A DNA stretch of 47,147 nucleotides from positions 87,564 to 134,710 of the forward strand of contig LPNG01000011.1 in NCBI GenBank assembly GCA_001543395.1, in the 5' to 3' direction. Positions 21,341-29,641 of the stretch are shown in pieces. Source of the DNA: Candidatus Alcium sp. F082. GTDB lineage: Bacteria > Bacteroidota > Bacteroidia > Bacteroidales > F082. Within the stretch, counting starts at the first letter, position 1; every line of letters begins with the position of its first letter. Both the position numbers and the translations under genes were made by a program. A model generated the notes under the pieces. The model was given only the letters and a program-made list of their open reading frames with translations. It was not told where the DNA came from and did not search any database.

Positions 21341-22519
21341 TTATTGGACGACTATTTTTTGGATACTGTTGCCAAGTTTGGCAATATATATTCCAGCGGG
21401 GAGTACAATGGTAGTCTCGCCGTTGATTCCCTTTTGGAATATGGTTTGCCCCATCATGTTTAAGATGGTCAGATTCCCGGTCCCTTGTACGGTGAATTCT
21501 CCGTGTGAAGGATTGGGATAGATGGATAGAGTGGGAGGCAAGATCTCATTCACATTGCTTACATCTGGTAGAGGGTTCTCCACCTTGTTTGAATATGAGA
21601 TGATTTCATAGTCTCTAGTCTTTCTGTCCATTTTTGCTACGGCTCCCTGGTAATACTTGTCAGGATGCTCTTGTAGCAATAGAGAGTTTGCTGAGGCTGG
21701 GAGAATCACAGGCTCTCCATCATTGTCATACAGCTGATGTCGTACACCATCCTGGTCGATAGTATAGATGGGATAGACATAGTCATCTGACTTAGAACTT
21801 TGGAGGACTGTATGAAAGGTGAGATACCAGCCGCCACCAGGTGATGGCTGAGTGCTCATCATCATACCTGGGAGCATCTCTTGTTCATAACCATATCCGC
21901 AAGAATCGACTAGCATTAGTTTGTAATTCCAGATAGAGTCACTTGTGAAATAGACATCGTTGTCGCGGAAACTCCAGTGACCTGGTATTAAATCGTGAGC
22001 GCCACCACTAGTTGGCCAAGATATCGTGTCCAATGACCTGTAGTATACAAATGAACGGTGGTCGCTTGTGGCGGTGCCACTGAAGACAGCATGGTTTGTG
22101 GAATCTAGCTCCATAGTGAAGTCCGGCATAGGCTCGATGAAATCTTTGATATTAAACCAGATGGAGTCAGTGCCAGAGTTGCCTAAGGTATCCCATACAG
22201 TGACTTTGAGGTAGCCTGAATGGTTAAATTCTACATATAACCAATGAAATGTAAGATCTCCACCTATTGGAAGAAATTGTTCATCAACTTCCCAAAGATA
22301 TTGAGAGTATTCTTCAAAGGTTGAAAAGACACCCCAAACCGTACACTTAATTTCTGTTTCCGGATGAGTAAAGTGTTGATAGTATCCACCTAAATTATCT
22401 ATAACAATTTCAGGATAGAGCGTATCTCGAGTGGTCTCAAGCATAGTCGCGTGCTTGGTTTGTGCGTAGGTTGTGGCTGAAAAAAGTAAAGCCACCAGCA
22501 GGATGATTAATTTTTTCAT
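21341..22519 (-). CDS. Secreted protein with type IX secretion sorting domain
   Basis: 392 residues. Signal peptide MKKLIILLVALLFSATTYAQ is followed by a beta-rich, Ig-like region with PKD-type phrases (WDTLGNSGTDSIWF), and ends in a T9SS type A sorting domain: LSIYPNPSHGEFTVQGTG, then NMMGQTIFQKGI, LPAGIYIAKL and KIVVQ at the terminus. This domain directs export through the outer membrane by PorU-dependent processing. The central part has no enzyme motif. A ribosome site AGGAG stands upstream. It shows the host carries a type IX system. The region is lower in GC than the prophage. Confidence 0.88.
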   Translation of the reverse strand: MKKLIILLVALLFSATTYAQTKHATMLETTRDTLYPEIVIDNLGGYYQHFTHPETEIKCTVWGVFSTFEEYSQYLWEVDEQFLPIGGDLTFHWLYVEFNHSGYLKVTVWDTLGNSGTDSIWFNIKDFIEPMPDFTMELDSTNHAVFSGTATSDHRSFVYYRSLDTISWPTSGGAHDLIPGHWSFRDNDVYFTSDSIWNYKLMLVDSCGYGYEQEMLPGMMMSTQPSPGGGWYLTFHTVLQSSKSDDYVYPIYTIDQDGVRHQLYDNDGEPVILPASANSLLLQEHPDKYYQGAVAKMDRKTRDYEIISYSNKVENPLPDVSNVNEILPPTLSIYPNPSHGEFTVQGTGNLTILNMMGQTIFQKGINGETTIVLPAGIYIAKLGNSIQKIVVQ

Positions 22520-22657
22520 AATTTTTGTCTCCTATATTTTGTTTGTGATTTTGTTTATTTTCAGTATTAGTATAAGTAATAGATGGAAAATGTCAAATGA
22601 ATATTGACAATTCCCTACTATCGATATTCCCGTGAAGGGATAGGAAGGTCAGCCCGT

Positions 22658-22765
22658 GTGTTTCGCAACAGACGGCTACGGTTGGTTTTGATGGTGGCGC
22701 TAATCATTGTGTCAGGATGTCAAAGAACGGAAGCGTGTTGCAAAGGTATGAAAAAAGCTTCCTAA
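22658..22765 (+). CDS. Possible 35-residue lipoprotein (GTG start)
   Basis: GTG at 22658, 9 bases after the ribosome-site-like sequence aggaagg, gives VFRNRRLRLVLMVALIIVSG followed by CQRTEACCKGMKKAS. Two Arg pairs, a hydrophobic core and a V-S-G-C lipobox make a convincing lipoprotein signal, but the mature part is only 15 residues. It overlaps the 3' end of the antitoxin gene on the other strand. It may be a small lysis-type lipoprotein, a gene remnant or chance. Confidence 0.25.
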   Translation: MFRNRRLRLVLMVALIIVSGCQRTEACCKGMKKAS

Positions 22766-23121
22766 AGCACCGCAGCCGCATTCCGTATCTTCGCCATCCA
22801 ACGGATGACATCCTTGTCTTTTCGAGCCGTCTGAAGGTTGTATTTGGTTTGGATACGCATCAGCAATTCAGCGGGCAGGCCGAGAGCCGCCTCAAAGAGC
22901 AAGGCCGTGTTGGTAGTAAGAGGACGGTGGGCATTGAGCAGTTCGTTGAGCACGGAATAAGACATACCCACATTTTGGGCAAACTCGCGCTGCGAAATGC
23001 CACGGTCTTCCAATTCGTCTTTGATAATCTCTCCAGGGTGCGTAAATCTGAAAGGAGTCAGATTATTGGCAATCATTTCGTCCTTAATTCCGTCAATGTG
23101 TATCATAGTTCCTTCAATCAT
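22762..23121 (-). CDS. higA: HigA-type antitoxin (XRE family)
   Basis: 119 residues from MIEGTMIHIDGIKDEM; a start at 23139 is possible but sits further inside the toxin gene. The helix-turn-helix is evident: FTHPGEIIKDELEDRGIS, then QREFAQNVGMSYSVLNELLN with HRPLT, the pattern of HigA/VapI antitoxins. It neutralises the partner toxin and represses the operon. Gene order is toxin first, antitoxin second, as in hig loci, with an 8-base overlap. Confidence 0.88.
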   Translation of the reverse strand: MIEGTMIHIDGIKDEMIANNLTPFRFTHPGEIIKDELEDRGISQREFAQNVGMSYSVLNELLNAHRPLTTNTALLFEAALGLPAELLMRIQTKYNLQTARKDKDVIRWMAKIRNAAAVL

Positions 23122-23431
23122 AATGGTTTGACAACTCAATAATATTGCAGATGGTGGCTACAGTTTCGTTTCCTTCTGTTTGCTCCTTAAACTCAACGCG
23201 GTATTTCTTGTTCACTCTAACAGAGGAAAGTCCATCTTTATCTCCCGACAAGTGCTCATAATGAAGTCCGCCAATCAAAGCAAGCACATTGACATTCTCC
23301 GCCTCCACCATAATGTCTATCACCTTGACATATCTCCTTATCACATCGGGTTGGAAACGGTGCTTTTTGTCAGTCGACTTGCCCGTGGTATACAGCTCTT
23401 TTAAGTATTCCTTGTCGAAAGTTACCTTCAT
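23114..23431 (-). CDS. higB: HigB/RelE-type toxin
   Basis: 105 residues. The start MKVTFDKEYLKELYTTGKST and the later segments FQPDVIRRYVKVIDIM, LHYEHLSGDKDGLSSVRV and KKYRVEFKEQ follow the HigB/RelE (ParE superfamily) pattern of a small ribosome-dependent mRNA nuclease. Key basic residues (Arg in SSVRV and KKYRVEF) are present. A well-formed promoter (23442-23472) lies only about 10 bases before the ATG, so the transcript may be nearly leaderless. Confidence 0.88.
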   Translation of the reverse strand: MKVTFDKEYLKELYTTGKSTDKKHRFQPDVIRRYVKVIDIMVEAENVNVLALIGGLHYEHLSGDKDGLSSVRVNKKYRVEFKEQTEGNETVATICNIIELSNHYD

Positions 23432-23441
23432 CTCGCCTGCA

Positions 23442-23472
23442 AAGGTAAACCAAATCTTTGAATATTCGCAAA
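23442..23472 (-). promoter_or_regulatory. Promoter of higBA
   Basis: On the minus strand TTTG (23469-23472), exactly 19 bases, then TACCTTTG (23442-23449): a full match to -33 TTTG / -7 TAnnTTTG. The start codon of the toxin gene is at 23431. Confidence 0.8.
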
Positions 23473-23553
23473 AAAAGTGATATTTTTATATAAAATTCTG
23501 ATTAATAACTAAAAAATCAGATTAACACATACAAACAAACAGAAGAATTGTTT

Positions 23554-23561
23554 ACTTTTGC
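23554..23561 (+). promoter_or_regulatory. -7 box of the ruvC promoter
   Basis: TACTTTTG matches TAnnTTTG; the ATG of ruvC is at 23576, giving a very short leader. No clear -33 TTTG is seen at the right distance. Confidence 0.5.
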
Positions 23562-23575
23562 GGCAAAGAAATGAT

Positions 23576-24160
23576 ATGGACCAAGAGAAAATCATATTAG
23601 GTATCGACCCGGGCACCATGGTGATGGGTTACGGCGTTATCCGTGAGCAGGGTAAGAAAATGGAACTCATCACGATGGGTGTCATCAACTTGAAGAAGTT
23701 GGCAAACCAGGCGCTCAAGCTGAAGAAGATCTTCGAGCGTGTCTTGGAAATCATCAACGAATACCATCCCGATGAACTGGCCATCGAAGCGCCGTTTTTC
23801 GGGAAAAACGTCCAGTCGATGTTGAAGTTGGGACGCGCCCAAGGTGTGGCTATGGCCGCTGCGCTCTATCGTGACATTCCCATCTTCGAGTACTCGCCCA
23901 AGACCATCAAGCAGACCATCACGGGCAATGGCAACGCCTCGAAGGAACAAGTGGCCAAAATGGTGCATTTCATCCTGAAAACTGACGAGGACCCCGAGTT
24001 TTTCGATGCCACCGATGCCGTGGCCGCCGCCGTGTGCCATTCTATCTCGAAGGGTAAGGACGTAAACTACACCAAACACACCACCGAGAAAGCCAAGGCG
24101 CACCGTCGTCCCGACTGGAGCAAGTTCATCGCCGAGAACCCTGGTCGCGTGAAGTCATGA
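23576..24160 (+). CDS. ruvC: Holliday junction resolvase RuvC
   Basis: 194 residues from MDQEKIILGIDPGTMVMGYG. Catalytic acidic residues are visible in GIDPGT (first Asp), LAIEAPFFGKN (Glu) and FFDATDAVAAAVCH (last Asp), with the SMLKLGRAQGVAMAAAL helix typical of the family. RuvC cuts Holliday junctions as part of RuvABC in recombinational repair. The upstream extension of the frame (from 23558) is rejected because it would start inside the -7 box. It is followed by a DUF1232 gene 62 bases later. Confidence 0.95.
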   Translation: MDQEKIILGIDPGTMVMGYGVIREQGKKMELITMGVINLKKLANQALKLKKIFERVLEIINEYHPDELAIEAPFFGKNVQSMLKLGRAQGVAMAAALYRDIPIFEYSPKTIKQTITGNGNASKEQVAKMVHFILKTDEDPEFFDATDAVAAAVCHSISKGKDVNYTKHTTEKAKAHRRPDWSKFIAENPGRVKS

Positions 24161-24222
24161 CATAATGAATAATGGAATAATATTTGTGGCACGAAAAGAC
24201 ACTAACTTAAAAATGAATTGAT

Positions 24223-24672
24223 ATGATCATCACCATCATTTGCATCACTATCCTGGCATACGCTATTGCTGGTAAAGACATCAATAAACAATTGGAAAAG
24301 CTGAAAGGTGTCGATTGGAAAGCCAAGTCATCCGATGTCTTCGGCAAAATTGGCGTTTATGCCAAAAAGGCAGGCCGTGTGGCTACCAAGCCTTTGCTTC
24401 AGCTTTATTATGTGCTGACCATGGGCGAGACCACTACGCTTGAGAAAGCCTTGATTGTGGGCGCTATCCTTTACACCGTCATGCCCTTCAGTTTGATTCC
24501 CTTCAAGGCACACCGTATCTTAGGCCTTTTGGACGAAGGTCTGGCTGTGCTGTATGTGGTCAAGAAGGTGCAGAGCAAGATTACGCCCGAAATCAATGCC
24601 AAGGTGGACGAAACCCTGAATGCTTGGTTTGGCACCGAAGAAACTGCACAAACCACAGAGCCCGCTGAGTAA
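24223..24672 (+). CDS. DUF1232 (YkvA-like) membrane protein
   Basis: 149 residues. The N-terminal hydrophobic segment (IITIICITILAYAIAG) may be a membrane anchor or uncleaved signal. The core LEKALIVGAILYTVMPFSLI then GLLDEGLAVLYVVKKVQSKI matches the DUF1232 consensus (A-x-L-Y-x-x-x-P-x-D-x-I-P with D-D-x-x-V), although the usual Asp after Pro is replaced by Phe-Ser-Leu. The C-terminus is acidic and disordered-looking. Function of the family is not established. Confidence 0.8.
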   Translation: MIITIICITILAYAIAGKDINKQLEKLKGVDWKAKSSDVFGKIGVYAKKAGRVATKPLLQLYYVLTMGETTTLEKALIVGAILYTVMPFSLIPFKAHRILGLLDEGLAVLYVVKKVQSKITPEINAKVDETLNAWFGTEETAQTTEPAE

Positions 24673-24694
24673 TTTTTTGTTATTGTGGATTTAT

Positions 24695-24764
24695 AAAATC
24701 GCTCGCATATAGATTCCTTGCCAACGCACTTGCCAATGCAGGAATGACATATTCGAGCGATTTT
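24695..24764. terminator. Convergent terminator / palindromic element
   Basis: Arms AAAATCGCTCG (24695-24705) and CGAGCGATTTT (24754-24764) with further pairing inside (ATTCCT/AGGAAT) and T runs on both strands. It lies between ruvC-DUF1232 (+) and the GH78 gene (-). The inner ggaatgacat resembles part of the palindrome at 26530-26629. Confidence 0.75.
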
Positions 24765-24767
24765 TAA

Positions 24768-27584
24768 TTACAGCTTAGAAGTCAAATGGTATTTCCCACT
24801 GCCGTAGGTTTTCACCTCATAACCGTTTGCCGTAGGCAGACTGACCTCTGCCGTGGTGTTGGCAGGAATGACAATATCCCATTCAAAGCGGTTGCCCTCG
24901 CGTTTCCAATTGCTTTCTATGCGGCCTGAAACAGAGTTGTAAGCACAGTTCACAAAGTCCAGTCCCTCTATGGGATAAGGTTTGAGTTGGATTTTGCTGT
25001 AGCCAGGCTCCAAGGCACGGATGCCACCGAGGTATTCATATTCCCAAAGGATGAGGTCGCCGAGCAGCATGACATGGTTGCCCGAGTTCATGGCGGGGTC
25101 GGCGGTGTTGCCGTTCCAAAGTTCCCAGATGGTGGTGGCACCATTACGATACATATAGCCCCAGCTGGGGTAGGTGTCGTTGGAGGCAATCTTGAGCGCA
25201 AGGTCGCCGTGGCCGTATTCCGTTAGGCAACGCATCAGCTGCTGGATGCCGATGACGCCCGTCGACACATGGCCGCCACATTCGTTCATGGTCTTGTCCA
25301 CGATGCTATTCATCACCTTGTCTTCCAAACCTTTTGGCACCATTCCGAACCACAACGGCAAGATGTTTGCCGTGACCGTATTGTTGGCGTAGACGCCCGT
25401 CACGCGGTTGAAACACTTGTCGTTAAAGGCGATGGTAGAGGTGGTGATTTCCTGGTTGAAGAAAGCCATATCTTCGTCAAAGCCTAAAATCTCGGCGAAC
25501 TTGGCCATCTTGCCGCAGAGGTAGCAGTAGAATGGCGTGGAGATGACCGTCGCATCGGTGATGCGGGTTGCGTCGTTGGAGTGGATGAGTTCGAGGCTCT
25601 CGGGCGGCATGCACCAGTCGCCGTATGTGTCGCGTGGCATGAGGCCAGCCCGCATATAGTCGTTTTTCATGTGCAGCATCCATTTCTTCCAAGCCGCATA
25701 GTGTTGGCGGATGGGCTCCACATCGCCGAAGCGGGTGTAGAGCATGTCCGTCACGGTGACCATGGCACCAGGCCAGGTCATGTTGTCGGTGTAGCCACGC
25801 CAATAGGGCGGGATGACATTGGCCAACGAGCCGTTGTCCCATTGGCTGTCGTCGCCGTCGGTGAGCCATTTGGCGTAGAGCTGGTGGTTGTTGAAGATGT
25901 ACGACTCACCGAAGTTACCCGTGGTGCGGTCGCCCGTCCAGCCCATACGCTCATCGCGTTGCGGACAGTCGGTGGGCATGGAGCGGTAGTTGCCTCGGAT
26001 GCCCCAGTAGGCGTTTTTGTAGACCGCGTTGATGATCTCGTTGGAGGTCTCAAACGCGCCTGTGACGGGCATCTCGTCATAGATGACGCAACCCTCGAAG
26101 TCGTCCAAAACGGGCGTTTCGCGCAGGCCGGAGATTTCAACGTAGCGGAAGCCGTGATACACGAACATCGGATGCCATGAAATAGGTAGAGACGTTGCGC
26201 GCAACGTCTGTACACCACAAATGTAGCGGTCGATGTTCTCAGAACTGCGCAGGTTAGCGATATAAAGTAAGCTATCGGGGGTCAAAAGCTCGGCGAAACG
26301 CAAGGTGAGGGTATCACCGAGTTGCTGCCCACGAGCCTTCATATCGATGATGCCGACCATGTTTTGGCCCATGTCGAGGTACCATTTGTCGCCTTTCTGG
26401 AACAGGCTGATGGGTTTCAGTTTCTCCATCACGGTGATGTTGGGATTGGGCTGAGGACTGAGTTGGCCTTCTGGAGCCTCTACGAGTTCGGCTTGAAGCC
26501 ATGCGTTGTCGTCGTAGCCTGATTCTGCCCACCCGCATAGATTCGCTTCGGATTTAATCGGCATGTCATGCCGAGCCTTCGAGGCGAGTGTATCTATGCC
26601 GATTAAATCCTCGGAATGACATGCGGGTGTAAACTCAAAGTTTCCGTCGTAGGTCTCGCCATCCCATTCGTTGGCGGTGCGTATGGGGCCACGGTTGGTG
26701 ATCTTCCAGGTCTCATCGCTGACGATGGTCTCCTTTTGGCCGTCTTTGTAGGTCACTTCTAGTTGCAGCAACAGTCGTGGCGTGCCGAAGCCGAACACGT
26801 TCTCGGTGCCGTCCCAGTTGGGGTTTTCGGCGTTGTAGCGGATGGCCGTGTAACGACCGCCTTCGAGGATGATGCCGATGGCGTTGTCGCCGCTTTGCAG
26901 CTGGCTGGTCACGTCGTAAGTGTTGAAATACACGCGCTTCGAATACCATGAAAGCGTAGGTTTCAGCAGTTCCTCGGGAGCGATTTCCCGTCCATTGAGG
27001 TAGGCACTATAAACGCCCATGCCGCTGACATAGAGCCTCGCCTCGCTGACCTCGTTTTTGAGGGCAAATTCCTTGCGAAGATAACGCGCTGCCAAGCGGG
27101 TTTTACCGACCAGCACATCATCGTCAAACTCATGCCCAATCCATTTCGCCTGCCAATCCTCTTGGTTCAACAAACTGATTTCAAACGACTTGACTTCGCT
27201 TGCAAGCTTGGCTTTCTTTCCACCTTTGGCCGTCACTGTCGTGATGACTTTCCAAAAAGCTTTGTCGCGGCTTTGGAGCGTTTTGCCGTTGTAGGGGACA
27301 TAAAGCATTTGGCTCGATTCCGTCACGCCCGAATCCCAGAGGTCGCCGACGTTGTTTTTGGCGTTTTCTGCGGTCGAGGCCACGATGATGCGGTAATCTT
27401 GTTGAACGATGTCATAAGCGTCCACAGCCTCATAGTTCCAGCTGAAGCGTGGTGTGGCCGTGGCCAAAGGCATCGGGCGCACTTGTTGTTCCACATTCGC
27501 GTTGGTGATGCTGACGTTTAGGCTGTCGTTGGTGCATGAAGCGAGGGCAAGGAAAGTCAAAAGGAGTAGGATAATGCGTTTCAT
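24768..27584 (-). CDS. Alpha-L-rhamnosidase, GH78 family lipoprotein
   Basis: 938 residues. Signal peptide with lipobox, MKRIILLLLTFLALASCTND, anchoring it in a membrane, probably outer. After beta-domains (ARYLRKEFALKNEVSEARLY, LYVSGMGVYSAYLNGREIAP: the GH78 N-domain signature) comes the alpha/alpha barrel with CPQRDERMGWTGD, whose acidic residues include the general acid, then W-rich NGATTIWELWNG and a C-terminal beta-domain. It releases terminal alpha-L-rhamnose. Two palindromic elements lie in frame inside it (about residues 319-352 and 458-465), lengthening loops without breaking the frame; whether activity is affected is unknown. It is last in the locus. Confidence 0.92.
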   Translation of the reverse strand: MKRIILLLLTFLALASCTNDSLNVSITNANVEQQVRPMPLATATPRFSWNYEAVDAYDIVQQDYRIIVASTAENAKNNVGDLWDSGVTESSQMLYVPYNGKTLQSRDKAFWKVITTVTAKGGKKAKLASEVKSFEISLLNQEDWQAKWIGHEFDDDVLVGKTRLAARYLRKEFALKNEVSEARLYVSGMGVYSAYLNGREIAPEELLKPTLSWYSKRVYFNTYDVTSQLQSGDNAIGIILEGGRYTAIRYNAENPNWDGTENVFGFGTPRLLLQLEVTYKDGQKETIVSDETWKITNRGPIRTANEWDGETYDGNFEFTPACHSEDLIGIDTLASKARHDMPIKSEANLCGWAESGYDDNAWLQAELVEAPEGQLSPQPNPNITVMEKLKPISLFQKGDKWYLDMGQNMVGIIDMKARGQQLGDTLTLRFAELLTPDSLLYIANLRSSENIDRYICGVQTLRATSLPISWHPMFVYHGFRYVEISGLRETPVLDDFEGCVIYDEMPVTGAFETSNEIINAVYKNAYWGIRGNYRSMPTDCPQRDERMGWTGDRTTGNFGESYIFNNHQLYAKWLTDGDDSQWDNGSLANVIPPYWRGYTDNMTWPGAMVTVTDMLYTRFGDVEPIRQHYAAWKKWMLHMKNDYMRAGLMPRDTYGDWCMPPESLELIHSNDATRITDATVISTPFYCYLCGKMAKFAEILGFDEDMAFFNQEITTSTIAFNDKCFNRVTGVYANNTVTANILPLWFGMVPKGLEDKVMNSIVDKTMNECGGHVSTGVIGIQQLMRCLTEYGHGDLALKIASNDTYPSWGYMYRNGATTIWELWNGNTADPAMNSGNHVMLLGDLILWEYEYLGGIRALEPGYSKIQLKPYPIEGLDFVNCAYNSVSGRIESNWKREGNRFEWDIVIPANTTAEVSLPTANGYEVKTYGSGKYHLTSKL
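26190..26209. repeat. 20-bp perfect palindrome inside GH78
   Basis: AGACGTTGCG followed by its exact reverse complement CGCAACGTCT. On the coding strand it falls in the segment read as VQTLRATS, just before the conserved W-H-P-M-F-V-Y-H-G-F-R-Y-V region. Confidence 0.9.
26530..26629. repeat. 100-bp palindromic element inside GH78
   Basis: Outer arms CACCCGCAT / ATGCGGGTG (26530-26538, 26621-26629) and inner 15-base arms GGATTTAATCGGCAT / ATGCCGATTAAATCC (26550-26564, 26596-26610). The centre has GCCTTCGAGGC. It encodes about 33 residues including CHSEDLIGIDTLASKARHDM, unlike the surrounding enzyme. Confidence 0.9.
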
Positions 27585-27595
27585 AGTGATTATGT

Positions 27596-29608
27596 TTATT
27601 CGTTCATTCTTTTCGGTTCAAATCCCAAATCGATTTGTTCGATACCGTTGGCATCGACCTTCAGCATAATGGATTCCATTGGCTTGAAAGTCAAGGTGTA
27701 AGCCTCGCTCTTGCTATGATGGTTGACGGTGATTTCGTGGGTTGCGCCAGGGTCGGTGAAGGCGTAGCAGTAATCCAAAGGATATTCGATGGTCTGCGTC
27801 ATCGGGTTGGCGATGAATATGTAATAGGTGTCGTTGTCTTCGCGAATCCAGAAGTCGGGGAGGTTGTTGCCTTTTATCAAAGGCTCAAAGTTGAGAGTTG
27901 AGAGTTTAGAGTTGAGAGTTGTTGTTAGTTTAGAGTTGAGAGTTGAGAGAAGGGTGTCATATTCAGCGTGTTTCGTCTTGCCGGGTTCTTTGGGTATACG
28001 GGCCATGACGACGGGAAGTCCCGCCTCGGCGAGCCTGATGATTTCCTTCAACGCACTCATTTCCATGTATTCCACGTCGCAATACAAGGCCTTGAAGTCG
28101 GTCTCGCCACAATGCAAAACGCCGTTCTCGAAGGTGGCTGACTTTAGGAAATGCTCGTTCACCCATAGGGGTTGCATGCCTTTGTATTCCTCGGGCGTGT
28201 TGATGAAGCGCATTTCGTACTGGCCCCAAAAGAAGGCCTTCACCTTGCGCATCGAGTCGGGGTAGGCGCCGCCCATCCAAGCGTCTTCGAGGGGCATATA
28301 GACGGCCATGTCGCTGTAGTTCTTTCCCTTGCGCATATATTCCGACACCGAGGCCATATAGTCGTTGAACTCCTTTAGGTCATTGCCGCTCAAGTTGTTG
28401 TCCTCGCTCGTGCTGATTTGGCAGGTGGTGTAGAAATGGTTGGTGGTGTCGCCCACCTTGTTGAACGGGAAGCCGTGCCAGATGATTTGGTTGGTGCCGT
28501 TGGCGAAGAGGGCGTCGCAGATGAGTTTGAGGTCGGCGATTTGTTCCTTGCCTTGGTAGGGACTCATGCCACGACCGTCCTTGTAGCGCAGGCTTGTCCA
28601 ACCGTAGGCGCAGGTGAAGGTTTCCGCCGTCACCGCAGGCTTGTCGGCGAGGGTGGCCGCCGAGGCGGCTATCTTGCTGAAGCAAGGCTCGTAGAGGATG
28701 GCTTCGGTCTCGGGCACATCCACGAGGGTGAAGGCCGTCAGCAGGTCGGTGGGGGCACCGCCGCACTGGGCGCGCGAGAAGGCCCCGATACGGGTGGCGT
28801 TGTCGGCGAAGGGCTGGTAGAACTCACGCAGCACATAGCCCGAAAGGGTGTGCATATAGTCGTAGAACACCTCGGCGTTCTCCTTGTCCAAGAGGGTCTT
28901 GGATTGCATGTAGGGTTCAATGTCGTAGCCGTGGTCTTGCATGAAGGTCTCGCCGAAGCCGGGGGTCCAGAGGTATTCGGTCTCCACCTCCCACGAGTCG
29001 ACAAACACGCCCGACTTGCTGCCTTTGTAGGCCTCTGCCAGACCTTGGTTCATCTTGTCGGCATAGCGGTAGAAGGCGTTGTGGTCGAGGTGATTGATGA
29101 TGCGGGCCTCACGGGGGAAGTCCCAGGTGTAGCCACGGCGGGCGGACTCTACCGTCTGTCCGTTAAGGCATTCGTTGTTCTCGAAGTAGTTGCGGGTCTG
29201 GTCGCCGTCGGGCAGGTCCACATCGCTGAAGGGCCAGAGGGTGCCGTAGGTGAAGTCGCAGCCGAGGCCGAGCGAGTCGGCGGTGCGTTTGGCGAAGTTG
29301 ACGTGGCCGGCCCATTCGGGCGAGAGGAAGTCGGGGTGGATGGTCGTCGAGTCCAAGCCCATGGGATAGATCCAGGCAATCTCCACGCCGCCGAAGCCGT
29401 GGTCGCGCAGCCAGACGAGTTGGTCGCGCACGTCGTTATTCTCGATTTCCGACGAGAACCACCACCATCTTGTATAAGGTTTGTGGGAAGCGTAAAGTGT
29501 TGAGGTCGTGGGGGCTTGTTTGGCCTCTTTTTGAAGCTCATTGTTGCAGCCGACGAGGATGATGGCGAGGGCTGCAAGGGTGATTAAGGTAAAATGCTTT
29601 CCGTTCAT
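27596..29608 (-). CDS. GH106-like glycoside hydrolase lipoprotein
   Basis: 670 residues. Lipoprotein signal ITLAALAIILVGCNNE. The start of the barrel, YTRWWWFSSEIENNDVRDQL with FGGVEIAWIYP, parallels YHPFVRWWWNGDKV and GGVEINPIAFP of the GH106 enzyme at 34817, so the two are distant relatives, but this one is shorter and lacks the C-terminal beta-domains. GVFVDSWEVE and ILYEPCFSKI supply acidic residues that may be catalytic. Rhamnosidase activity is plausible from context and fold; the exact family and bond are uncertain. A heptamer repeat (27890-27949) codes LSTLNSKLTTTLNSKLSTLN in frame. Confidence 0.7.
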   Translation of the reverse strand: MNGKHFTLITLAALAIILVGCNNELQKEAKQAPTTSTLYASHKPYTRWWWFSSEIENNDVRDQLVWLRDHGFGGVEIAWIYPMGLDSTTIHPDFLSPEWAGHVNFAKRTADSLGLGCDFTYGTLWPFSDVDLPDGDQTRNYFENNECLNGQTVESARRGYTWDFPREARIINHLDHNAFYRYADKMNQGLAEAYKGSKSGVFVDSWEVETEYLWTPGFGETFMQDHGYDIEPYMQSKTLLDKENAEVFYDYMHTLSGYVLREFYQPFADNATRIGAFSRAQCGGAPTDLLTAFTLVDVPETEAILYEPCFSKIAASAATLADKPAVTAETFTCAYGWTSLRYKDGRGMSPYQGKEQIADLKLICDALFANGTNQIIWHGFPFNKVGDTTNHFYTTCQISTSEDNNLSGNDLKEFNDYMASVSEYMRKGKNYSDMAVYMPLEDAWMGGAYPDSMRKVKAFFWGQYEMRFINTPEEYKGMQPLWVNEHFLKSATFENGVLHCGETDFKALYCDVEYMEMSALKEIIRLAEAGLPVVMARIPKEPGKTKHAEYDTLLSTLNSKLTTTLNSKLSTLNFEPLIKGNNLPDFWIREDNDTYYIFIANPMTQTIEYPLDYCYAFTDPGATHEITVNHHSKSEAYTLTFKPMESIMLKVDANGIEQIDLGFEPKRMNE
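27890..27949. repeat. GTTGAGA/GTTTAGA heptamer array inside the GH106-like gene
   Basis: Units GTTGAGA, GTTGAGA, GTTTAGA, GTTGAGA, then an interrupted stretch, then GTTTAGA, GTTGAGA, GTTGAGA. On the coding strand it is read as Ser-Thr-Leu-Asn / Ser-Lys-Leu repeats near residues 553-573. Confidence 0.9.
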
Positions 29609-29641
29609 TATGTTTTGATTTATAATTATTTACGATTTGTA

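Noticed and set aside
22717..23142. 141-codon plus-strand frame opposite higA
   Set aside because: The minus strand holds a clear helix-turn-helix antitoxin coupled to its toxin.
28418..29503. Long plus-strand frame (361 codons) opposite the GH106-like gene
   Set aside because: It mirrors the codon pattern of the GC-rich gene on the other strand, has Gly/Val/Ala-rich low-information sequence and no motif.
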